Both the position numbers and the translations under genes were made by a program. Below are positions 55,973 through 64,000 of a DNA stretch of 64,000 nt, one piece after another (position 1 is the stretch's first letter; every line of letters begins with the position of its first letter). Below the pieces are notes generated by a model. The model had not been told where the DNA came from. It ran no database searches and worked only from the letters and a program-made list of their open reading frames with translations. The DNA is from Lichina pygmaea (lineage: Eukaryota; Ascomycota; Lichinomycetes; Lichinales; Lichinaceae): contig OY730174.1 of assembly GCA_963422465.1 (NCBI GenBank), forward strand, positions 3,064,914 through 3,128,913, in the 5' to 3' direction.

Positions 55973-58046
55973 ATTTTTATTTTATTTTTATTTTTTTTAT
56001 TTGATTCTTACACTGGTAGTAGCTTTACAGCCATGCAGATCTTCTAGCTAATAGTGAACTCCTTCAGAAAACCTTTGAAGGGATAAAAACTGAAGGCAGG
56101 GTGTGACTAAGGAATGTAACAAAAGGAATCTTGAAGTTTCTGATAAGAGAAGAGAATCTAGGTATTGGATTGGGAATAGTGGAGTTTGAAAGCTAGATTA
56201 AACTGGTTTAGTCTTTTCAAAGACATAAACCAGTACAAGAACTTCTGTAGTAGCTCTGAGTTTGAAATAATAGTGGTGAAGTCTTGGGGATTAAAAAAGA
56301 CTTGTTGTCTTTGTCTTGAATAAAGAGAGCATGAAGAGGTGATATGTTTTGCAGTTTCTTCTGCTTGGCCACACACACATAGTGGGGTAGGGAAGTCAGG
56401 AACTCCAGCTCTGAAAAGAAAACTTGCCAGACCAATTCTTCCAGTCCTGATTTGCAGTAGCAGACTTGCCTCAGCTTTCTGTAACTCTTTGTAGAGCTTC
56501 AGATTGTTTTTGTGTGGCTTTTGACAGAAAGTCTGCCAGCCTGGATAGCTTCTTCTTTTCTTCTCTTCCCATTGGTCTTCCCACTCTTTAGTAAAGAGCT
56601 TTTGTAGTTCTTTCTTTGAACTAGCCTGGTTAGTAGTTATTTGACTTAACCAAGTGAATTTCCACTTAGGAGAGATAGTTGAGGATTCCTTTAAAGGTTT
56701 CTTCAAGAGAGAGGCATAGCTGGAAATAGTGGAAAAGATACTGTCAAGAAAGTATTTGAGAGGGGAGTTTTGAATAGAAGAAAGAAAACAGGCAGTGTGA
56801 AATTTAAAGTATAGGTCTAGAGGTAGAAGAAAAAGCTCACTCTCTAATAGAAAAGAAGGAGTGGCTTTGAAGACACCCCCAATAAGTCTTAGGCATCTGT
56901 TTTGAAATGAAACAAGAGAAGAGATATTGGAGGATTTTCTTAGAGAGTTAAACCAGATCCCCACTGCATAGCTCAGTAGAGATCTCAGTATAGCAGTGTA
57001 CACCAGACATGATGTGTGAACTGGAAAGCCCCAAGTAGAATAGGAAGTTCTAGAAAGAGAAGAGAGTGCTTTCTGTGCTTTTTGAAGAATAATCCTCTGG
57101 TGTTTGTGCCAGTGGAGCTTTGCATCTAGGTACACTCCAAGTACTCGCACTTCTTCTTTTGGTTTGAGAATCACATTCCCCAGTCTGAGCTTGAGCTGAA
57201 GATTGTCTGATCTTCTTCTGGAAAAATGAAGTATTTCATATTTCTCAGGAGAGAAGACTATTCCATGTCTTGCAGTCCATGATAGACATTTGAGGTGTGT
57301 GTTCTTTAACTTCAGAAGGTTACTTTTCAAGGAGTGACCAAAAGCAAGCAGATTTGTATCATCTGCAAACCCCAGGGCAGATACACCAGAAGAGGGAGTA
57401 TGCACAGTCTCATGCAATTCAGAAATGTAGAATAGAAAAAGAATAGGGGATAATGGAGAACCTTGAGGAACTCCACAATGAATAGGAATTGAACAAGACT
57501 CAGAATCATCAAAGACAAGAGTGGTAGAGCGCTTATCACAGAAGGAGTAGATCCAGGAAGCTAGCCAGGCAGGTATTCCTTTTCTTTTCAGAATTTGCTG
57601 TAGTATCTTGGGGAGAACTCTGTCATAGGCTCCTGAGATATCCAGTGAGAGTAGGGATGCAACCATGCCTTCCTTCCAGACTTTTTCCACTTGGGAGGTT
57701 AGAAGGAAAAGTGCTGCTTCTGTGGATCTTCCTTTCCTAAAGCCCATCTGGATATCTGGCAATAGTCCAGCTTCTTCTGCTATCTTGCTTAGTCTGGCTG
57801 CAGCAATAGCTTCCATCAGCTTGCCTGTTGTGTTTAGCAGAGCTATAGGGCGCCAGGCTTTAGCTTGATTGTAGGTTCCCTTGCCAGGTTTCCTCAAGCA
57901 GACTGTTTTTGCACTCTTAAATCTTTCAGGGAAGTACTCCAGTTTCCAGCATGTTGAAGTCAGAATAGCTAGAGCTTGGCAGAACCTAGGCCCCAGAGCT
58001 CTCAGAAATCCATTTGGCAGCTTATCTCTCCCTCCTGCTGTGAAAG
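55973..58046 (-). mobile_element. LINE K, 5'-truncated copy with open RT frame
   Basis: A/T-rich tail at 55973-56004, ORF2 from KPFTAGGRDKLPNG to its stop at 56158 without interruption. Its 3' junction lies in G3b integrase. The 5' junction (58046) meets GC-rich DNA instead of the rest of G3b, and no TSD was found. Confidence 0.92.
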
Positions 58047-58203
58047 GCCACAGTTGAGCTATGCCGAGGCATAGCGCAGAGTCGACATCCCGTGCAGGGT
58101 CTCTGCCACGCTTCCCCGCAGTCCTGAGGTCTTTTGCGCTCCGCCGTGTACGCTCACCCCTAGGTCCTGCTTCGGAGCGCCGGGTTGCCAGCCCGGAGCC
58201 CAC
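56158..58203 (-). pseudogene. LINE K RT ORF with a short GC-rich in-frame extension
   Basis: 681 codons. About 53 N-terminal residues come from the GC-rich segment (GTG start; SEAGPRGERTRRSAKDL). The rest is LINE ORF2: RPIALLNTTGK, MGFRKGRSTEAALF, LDISGAYDRVLPK, GFADDTNLLAFG, KPKEEVRVLGVYLDAK (CGA kept) and the finger CVCGQAEETAKHITSSC. It lacks the endonuclease and early linker. It is the longest intact LINE frame here and a good reference for repairing annotation of the others. Confidence 0.87.
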
Positions 58204-59171
58204 GCTCCAACTGCAGTTTGCTCCTTGAGCCTGTTATTTGCAGCCTGAGCCTGCACTCTGTACGGACCGGCATACGCTTCTGTCCTCTCGGGCCATATAG
58301 ACAGTCTCGTAGTAGGCCCAGACCCTACTGCCGTCACTGCCATTATATGCCACACCCCGCAGCTCTCGCTGTTTCGCGTTATCTCTGTAGATCTCTCGTA
58401 CAGAGGCCGACCATGCCTCGCAGGCTCTACGGACCCTGCAGGCCATGCCAGCACCTGCAGGACCGCCTTTCCAGCCCACTAACCAAGTAGGGAGAAGTCT
58501 CTGTCTGCCCGCTGTCGCCTGTGAGACCCCGGATGTACGTGGTGGCCCACTGGAGAACCTCCAGTGCCCTAGCCCCGGTCCGTAGGTGGCCCGAAGAGAA
58601 TCCGTGGCAAGACCTTAGGCAAAACCATCAAGCCAGCACTTTGACTATCACACAGCCCTTAGGTACTGGAGCGGCGGAAACCCTTCGTGCCACCTGCTCG
58701 CCTTCTTTAACACGTAGTCCCCGTTCGATTAACAACGCCACGGTACAGACATCGCTCCCCTCCTAGAACAAGATCCTCGATGCATCAGCTGCTGGAGACT
58801 CTGCCAGAAGGGGGGTGTGCGATAGGAACTCCTCTCGTCTACTCCAGAGGTGCCCTGTCGGGTGTCTAGACTTCACATCCACCAGTTGCAAGGCTGGCTT
58901 CGGGCCGTAGCGTACACGGTAGACATCTGTCGGGTGGTTTTCATAACCAGTTTGGTCGAAGTCCTCTGTTCTGCTGATATCGCTTCACGGGGGCGTCCAG
59001 GGTGCCTGCACGACACCTCCGGTGGCCCGTCGCTCCACGGGCACTAGCAGCTCGACCGGTGACTCAATTAGCTCTCGGTGCAGCGACTACAAGCAGCTTG
59101 GGAGACTGCCTGCCATCGCTGCCCCGAGGTTCCCAGCCTGCACCGCGTGGAGGTTTGAGTCTTCGCAGGCC
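58047..59171. other. Unidentified GC-rich segment between LINE K and G3c
   Basis: About 1.1 kb, visibly richer in GC and CpG than the flanking transposons. No long ORF: the best are 58234-58479 (-) (REIYRDNAKQRELRGVAYNG and onwards) and 58059-58454 (-), in overlapping frames. No LTR, A-rich tail, clear terminal inverted repeat, tRNA or 5S-like sequence was recognised. It may be unmutated host DNA or an element type not otherwise present here. Confidence 0.6.
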
Positions 59172-59336
59172 AAGATCTCTGGGTTAGCAGTACGTTCAGA
59201 CTTGGACTTGGGAGTGGTGTTGGTAGCTTGAATTTGCATGAACTCTGCAAACATGTTGTGAAGGAACTCGTCATTTCCAGCAACTGGCTTGCCTTGGTCT
59301 GGTTGTTGAGACATGACAAGGATGTGAACATGGCTT
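59172..59336 (-). pseudogene. G3c gag N-terminus
   Basis: Encodes MSQQPDQGKPVAGNDEF through KSKSERTANPEI. It keeps CAA (Gln) where G3a has TGA. It is cut at 59171 by the GC-rich segment, giving a short chimeric frame to 59087. Confidence 0.8.
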
Positions 59337-59372
59337 GGTGAAGTGTGTTATGGTTGAGTTAGTCTTTCGTAG

Positions 59373-59649
59373 TGTGACAAGGCAATAGCAGAGCAGAACT
59401 CAAGCCTAACTGATCCAGTAACCTTGACCTGACTTGGCTTGAGACTTGAGACTTGGATTGATGTACAAGACGAAAGACAAGAAAAGAAGAAAAAAAGAAA
59501 AGAAGAAGAGAAGAAGCTGGGGGAGCAGGAGAAGTTCTTATAGGCAGGGGATCAGGCAACAGTGGAGCAAGCAGGCAACAGTGCAGATGGGACTTCCCGG
59601 CAAGGTGCGTGACTTGTGCCAGATATGCAACTGGGCCAGAACTGTGACA
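59373..59649 (-). repeat. 5' LTR of G3c
   Basis: 277 bp, TGTCACAG...TTGTCACA. It contains GTCTTTCGT, and the sequence after the LTR (59371-59361) reads CTACGAAAGACT-like, giving the matching complement ACGAAAGAC. The element sits in G2b gag. Confidence 0.88.
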
Positions 59650-60126
59650 GTAGTGGCAGGTAGTTCCTGGGCTTGTGCCTGAGGTGTAGTCTGGGCATAT
59701 CCTGCCTGCAAAGGGGTAGAGCTATATGGATCTGCCATCATATTGAGCTGGTGTCCTATACATTAGAGACTGAAACTGTTAAGGGCCAGTCCATATTCAC
59801 ACAGAATGTGGGTGGTCTGTGTGTCTAAGTAAGAAGAGTAGGGACTTAATAGATGAATAGCAAGTAGAGTAACTCTCTTACTATTGTTGCTAGTATCTTG
59901 TGTGTTTAGCCTGGAGAGCTATTCTCCCTGGCTATCTGGGTTCTCTTATATACAGGAGCCTGAGGGGGGGGAGTCCTCCCTGAGGGGTATCAGCTTTCTG
60001 TGTGGTAGAGTTGGCAGAGATGGTTACATCTCTGCCACCTATGCCACCGGGTCGGGTGAACATTGTTCCGTGTACCTCTGTACACTCGCTTAGGTCGGCT
60101 CAGCCGTTCCGGCCTGGGCCTTAACA
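59650..60126 (-). mobile_element. G2b, gag start and 5' LTR
   Basis: Gag leader and first codons (ADPYSSTPLQAGYAQTTPQA) at 59741-59650, and LTR 60126-59777 (350 bp, TGTTAAGGCCC...CCTTAACA). The LTR carries TATATAAG and a 10-bp-arm hairpin GGCAGAGATG / CATCTCTGCC with loop GTTA at about 60012-60035 in place of the G2 units. The rest of the element is missing. Confidence 0.85.
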
Positions 60127-60167
60127 CAATGATTCTCCGAAGCCGAGCTGCAAGGTGGACGAGCTGC

Positions 60168-60474
60168 TGTTAAAAGCCAGGCTAGGCTCACACAGAAAAT
60201 AGCTAGGACTGGTCTTCAGGAACGAGGATGATGGGTACTTGTTAACATTTGATGTTCAGTCTGGAGAGCTAATCTCCCCGGGCATCTGGGTGTCTTATAT
60301 ACAGGAGCCCGGGGGGGGTCCCACCCGAGGGGTATCAGCACTTTGCGTGGACGAGGTGGACGAGCTTGCTGCAGCTCGTCCACGTCGTCCACCGGCTCGG
60401 GCGAACAATGTTCCGTGTACCTCTGTACACTCGCTTACGTAGTCGGCTCAGCCGTTCCGGCCTGGGCCTTAACA
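60168..60474. repeat. Solo G2-related LTR
   Basis: 307 bp, TGTTAAAAGCC...CCTTAACA, with a TATATA core at about 60296-60301. The core is a long hairpin: arms TGGACGAGC and GCTCGTCCA around TTGCTGCA, extended outward by GTGGACGA / TCGTCCAC. The flanks GCTGC and CTGAG do not match, so no TSD is visible. The 41 bp before it (60127-60166) shows nothing recognisable except an LTR-like GTGGACGAGC. Confidence 0.82.
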
Positions 60475-60779
60475 CTGAGGCATGGGTAGTGTAAGTAGTG
60501 TGACCTCCTGCATGCTGATCTAGATGTGACACTCTTCTTATTGGATGCTGGATGTTGTGGGTGTGGAGCCCAGAGCTCCAAGCATTGTCATGTTTGCTCT
60601 TCCCCCATGTATTTAGGGCAGTCACAAAAACCCTAGCTAGTTCTTCTCAACAACAACAATAACAACAACAACAAACAACATTATTGTCATCCTCTTCTGC
60701 TGTGCCTCCACAATTGATCACTCCTCACTACTCTAAATAAACACTTTTATATAAAACCTCAGATCTACTTACACAGGAG
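60475..60779. other. Unique spacer with CAA-rich tract
   Basis: No ORF. It contains a CAACAACAACAATAACAACA-type tract near 60647-60680 and an AT-rich TTTATATAAAA near 60747. It could be the end of an unrecognised element or host intergenic DNA. Confidence 0.4.
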
Positions 60780-61210
60780 TGGATTTGTTTAGAGATTGAT
60801 TTAGATAGATAGATGTGGTAGATGAATGGCAGATTGGTGCAGGGTAGTTGACTGTGTGCAAATTGATGATTGTGTGAGGGGGAGTGGATGGGTAGATACT
60901 TAGATGGACAGGTGTGTAGATGCATAGATGGATAAGTGGAGTGATGGAATGATGGATGGATGGATGGGCTGGTACAGTGATGTGTCTGTGGACAGATATA
61001 GTTATAGACAGACCGACAGACCGACAGACCGACAGGCGGACAGACGGATAGACGGGCAGATGGGCAGATGGACAGATGGAGTGCTGGAGCAATGCATGGA
61101 CAGACGGACAGATGAAGCAATGAGTCAAAGGACCCCTTACACAACCCCCTACTTACACAAACAGACCATCCATCTATCCAGACATTCAACAGGCTCAAAA
61201 ACAAGCTAAG
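60780..61210. repeat. GATA/GACA-type degenerate tetranucleotide repeat
   Basis: AGATAGATAGATG near 60806, GATGGATGGATGG near 60950 and GACAGACCGACAGACCGACA near 61010, grading into GACAGATGG. The long frames here are low-complexity artefacts. Confidence 0.85.
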
Positions 61211-61345
61211 CACAATCAACTGGCTAGAAACAGGCTAAACAGATGGACAAGATGGACGAGTAGATAGGCAAAGCAACTTGTCAACAGACTGGGGATTTAT
61301 CCAAAGCAGTCGCAGACGCTCAGCCTTCTAGAAGGGGGAGAGAGA

Positions 61346-61370
61346 GGGGGGGGGGGGGGGGGGGGGGGGG
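61346..61370. repeat. Homopolymer of 25 G
   Basis: An uninterrupted G run preceded by GGGGGAGAGAGA. Its exact length is likely unreliable in an assembly. Confidence 0.9.
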
Positions 61371-61531
61371 AGGGAAGAGCAAGAACAAGAGAGCGGCGAA
61401 ATCTTTTCTAAATATGGTCCACTGCACAGCGAGTAGATGACGGGTGCAGCAGAACCTCGTCACGGACGGATGGACGGACCGTCGTCGCCGTCGTCCCCTG
61501 TAGATCACTTTTAGGAAACAGCTTCGGATGC

Positions 61532-61549
61532 TCAGACACTCGGTGCGCT

Positions 61550-61582
<33 letters not shown>

Positions 61583-63955
61583 GTCGTCACCATTGTCGTC
61601 TTCATCGTCCTGCTCGCACTCGCTCTCGTCGTCATCCTCGTCCTGGCTCGCCGACGGATTCTCGTCGTGGCTGGCCTCGTCGCCGGAATACTGGAAGGTG
61701 TCGTCGAACGCGTCGTCCTCTACCCCGTTCTGCTCGGCGGAAGCGGGCACGTCTCCGACGCCTTCCCAGACGTCGTGATCGGGATGGTCGTTGGTGTGGC
61801 TTGCGCCGATGCCCTCGGAGCTGTTGACGCCGCCGCCGATTCCGCTGGGCCTGTTGTAGTGTTCCCGACCTTCGTCGATGACGGGCCCGCTGTGCGGCGT
61901 GGCGTACGCGAACTGGGTGCCGCCCGTCTTGGCGTTCGACGTAGCCGTCGCTTGGCTCCGTCCGTCGCCGGCTGCGATCTCGGAGAAGAACGGGCTCGGA
62001 GGGGCCGACCTCCTGGGCGTCGCGGCCCAGACGAAAGCCGGCGCCGACGACTCGTACGTCGGTGATCGAGAGATGCGGAGCTTCTTCGCCGTCGGTCTCG
62101 TCGACGAAGACAAAGAGGCCTCATGGCGGGCAGCCGAACGCTGTGGCTGCGACACTGGTCGGGCGTCGCTCTGCATGGACATCCTCGGACCGAGCCGGCT
62201 CGCGTCCCGCCGTCTCTTTGGCTGCGACACACGGTTCGACAGGGGAGAGACCGGGAGTATAGGCGCCGCTGGCACTGGAGATGCCGATCTGAGCCGAGCT
62301 GCGGACGGCTGACTTGCGCGTTCTGGGACGTGACGTGCCCCTGCCGGACCGCTGCTCCCCACCGCGGCCGATCGAGAGGGCGCGTCGTGTGTGAAGGAAG
62401 AGCGGGTACTCGTTGATGCGTCGAGACGTGGGTCCCACTCCCAGCAGGGCTCCCGCGCGTCGGCTCCGGCAGCATTCGTTGCGTGGCCGTCGGGGCGGCG
62501 TCTCTGCGCGACGGACGTTGGCAACTGCTTCAGCTTCGGCCAAGTCCAGTCGGCCCGATCCCGTTGAGAGTCCTGCAAGTAGCCATCTCGATGGGTGACG
62601 AACAGCCTATGCGGCCCGTTTCTCGGCTTCATGACCACGGACGATTCGAGGAACTCGGCATTCCACATGGCCGACGTGACCATCTCCGCGGGACTGAGGA
62701 AGCGCAGCCGGGAATCGCGGTGGATCTTCCGCAACGGTACGTACGGCGAGCGAAGCCCCAGCGCTCCACAGTCGCCGGGAACGTGGCCCGAGTCCCGCGA
62801 CGGCGAGCGTCCGTCGGCCCAGACGCCAGGGTCTCCGCTTATCGCCTCGAGCGTTCCGCCGAAAGCGTCCAGGACGGCATCCTCAAGGTCCTTGGCGCTC
62901 CCGCCGGTGACGTGAACATCCCGAACCAGCCCTCGGCTCTTGAGGCGCCGGTACACCCGACTTCTCGTGCCGCACGCTCGCGCAGACTTCCACAGGTCCG
63001 CGTCCTGAGCCCACTGGGCAATCGAACGGCCGGTCCAGACGGCTCCGTCGTCGCCATCCTGATGGAACGAGTTCGTCCGCGAGCCGCCGGCGACGTCCCG
63101 CGACTGCGTCCACTCGGCGGTCCCCGAAGTGGTGTCCGCCGCGTTGTCGGCGAGGAACCAGATCCCACGCAGGTCTCGGCCCCAGGGTAGCATGACGACC
63201 TCGACGAGCCACGGGCTCTCGGCCGACGGTGGAAGCGTCTGCTCGACGTCATCGAGCCTGGCCTCGACCGCGGCCAATCGCGAGCGGACTTCGGCGAGGT
63301 CGTGGGTCGCGGCCACCAAAGCTGTCGAGTGCGATTTCGACGTGTGGGTGCAGCCTGATCCGGTCGAAAGGAACGAACCGTCGCGCCCGAGACGATCGCA
63401 TGCCGCGTCCCCGCATCTTCGGTGGCCGAGGGCGTTCTCCAGGCTCTGCTCCTCTTCGTCGCACGCCGCTCGCCAGTTTTCGAGATCTTCGGCCCTCACC
63501 TCGACGTGGGTCACGCGGCCGTCCATGAGGTCGATGCGATCCCACACGTCCTCGAACGGCGCGTTCGAGATGGAGGCGTTCTCAAGCGCGTCGAGGCGGC
63601 TCGCGTGCATCTCTAGAGCTCTGACGAGGCCGGGGTAGGCCGTCGTCCGCGTCACCAACACGTCGAGCCGGGGCAGCAGGCGCCGGAGCGTCTGGGACAC
63701 AGTCGGACGGTCCTGGGCATGCTGGCTGTACGGAAAGTCGAACAGCGGGACGGTCGACGACTGCTGCACCTCGGAGTCGGCCGTCTCGCCGCGCTCGCCC
63801 GCGTCTTGCACACCCGGCAGGCGTGCGCGTCCGAGCGGAGGGCCCGACCCACCGCCGTTCATCGCGCCGTGACGCTCGTCGACTTGGTCAAGCTCGTGGA
63901 TGATGGCGGTGAGCTCGCTCATGGAGACACGTGACTCGGCTCCCAAGTCCGCCAT
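61532..63955 (-). CDS. Hypothetical fungal protein, probable nuclear, acidic C-terminal tail
   Basis: 807 aa from ATG 63955 (MADLGAESRVSMSELTAII); the frame also opens upstream at GTG 63988, but ATG is preferred in a fungus. No intron is needed. N-terminal 1-260: Leu/Glu-rich coiled-coil-like stretches (LAAVEARLDDVEQ). Middle, about 270-500: the most protein-like part (AQDADLWKSARACGTRSR, VYRRLKSRGLVRDVHVTG, RKIHRDSRLRFLSPAEM). C-terminal third: Ser/Pro/Arg-rich with basic clusters (QPKRRRDAS, AKKLRIS) suggesting nuclear import. It ends in a Glu/Asp-rich tail with 11 consecutive Asp from a GAC repeat (61551-61590). GC-rich third positions contrast sharply with the transposons. I do not recognise a named family; function unknown. 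Confidence 0.75.
61551..61590 (-). repeat. GAC trinucleotide repeat encoding poly-Asp
   Basis: Tandem GTC on the plus strand (GAC on the coding strand) inside the 3' end of the hypothetical gene. Length variation would change the acidic tail without shifting frame. Confidence 0.85.
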
Positions 63956-64000
63956 CCCGGCACGACGGGGTGTTCCCGGCTCGGTCACAGTCTGACCGGC

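Noticed and set aside
58234-58479. 81-codon frame in the GC-rich segment as a real gene
   Set aside because: Overlapping frames of similar length exist on both strands, as expected from high GC. No motif was recognised.
58047-59171. rDNA or 5S fragment
   Set aside because: I could not match any conserved 18S, 5.8S, 28S or 5S core sequence. It is left unidentified.
60127-60180. Target-site duplication for the LTR at 60168-60474
   Set aside because: The flanking pentamers GCTGC and CTGAG do not match; only a CTG is shared.
60728-61219. 163-codon Ser/Pro/His/Cys-rich frame on the minus strand
   Set aside because: It is the translation of degenerate GATA/GACA repeats and has no domain or conserved start.
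61346-61370. Telomere-proximal G-rich repeat
   Set aside because: It is a pure G run without TTAGGG-type periodicity and sits beside a gene.
61593-63934. Several 60-235-codon plus-strand frames opposite the host-like gene
   Set aside because: They are shadow frames in GC-rich DNA, with repetitive Arg/Ser/Pro composition and no supporting motif.

Overview
The window looks like a transposon-filled block of a filamentous ascomycete genome (Pezizomycotina, inferred). It combines Tad1-like LINEs, whose ORF1 has CCHC knuckles and whose 3' ends are AAATA-rich, with chromodomain-bearing Ty3/gypsy elements. One GC-rich, intronless, host-like gene sits at the right edge. No rRNA, tRNA, CRISPR array, telomere repeat or bacterial-type operon was seen. 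About 60 of the 64 kb is retroelement sequence.

Names used here are local labels. LINE copies A-K belong to one Tad1-like family, with J a divergent relative. G1, G2 and G3 are three Ty3/gypsy families. LTR ends are: G1 TGTTAC...CAACA, 560-670 bp; G2 TGTTAA...TTAACA, 300-440 bp; G3 TGTCAC...GTCACA, about 270 bp.

Layout. 1-5692: LINE A (-), with 5'UTR, ORF1 and ORF2 running off the left edge, split by a 5'-truncated LINE B (+). 5693-10735: G1-a (-), decayed. 10736-13044: G2c internal fragment (-). 13045-22996: G1-b (+), interrupted by LINE C and LINE D. 22997-24817: LINE I fragment, an LTR fragment and LINE J. 24818-41815: LINE H (-), then LINE E (-). LINE E is split by G1-c (28257-40973), which itself contains the near-complete G2 element (29196-35625) and a solo LTR. 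41816-46819: an endonuclease fragment joined to LINE F (+). 46820-47879: 5' part of G1-d. 47880-55972: G3b (+), split by the near-complete G3a (-). 55973-58046: LINE K (-). 58047-59171: an unidentified GC-rich segment. 59172-60474: 5' pieces of G3c and G2b, and another LTR. 60475-61531: unique sequence, GATA/GACA-type repeats and a 25-G run. 61532-63955: host-like gene with an acidic tail.

Main biology. G1 and G2 both carry an extra antisense ORF between pol and the 3' LTR, convergent with pol. It encodes a Cys pattern matching fungal Zn(II)2Cys6 DNA-binding domains, followed by a probable coiled coil. Their LTRs, and those of related solo copies, carry a hypervariable block of hairpin-forming units upstream of a TATA-like box. 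In all three gypsy families the sequence just after the 5' LTR is complementary to a short stretch near the predicted transcript start. This is the arrangement expected for Tf1-type self-priming. G2 keeps an A AAA AAC slippery heptamer directly at the gag stop. Decay is mostly transitions, many of them CGA to TGA, and several stop codons and an RT active-site Asp-to-Asn change are shared between copies.
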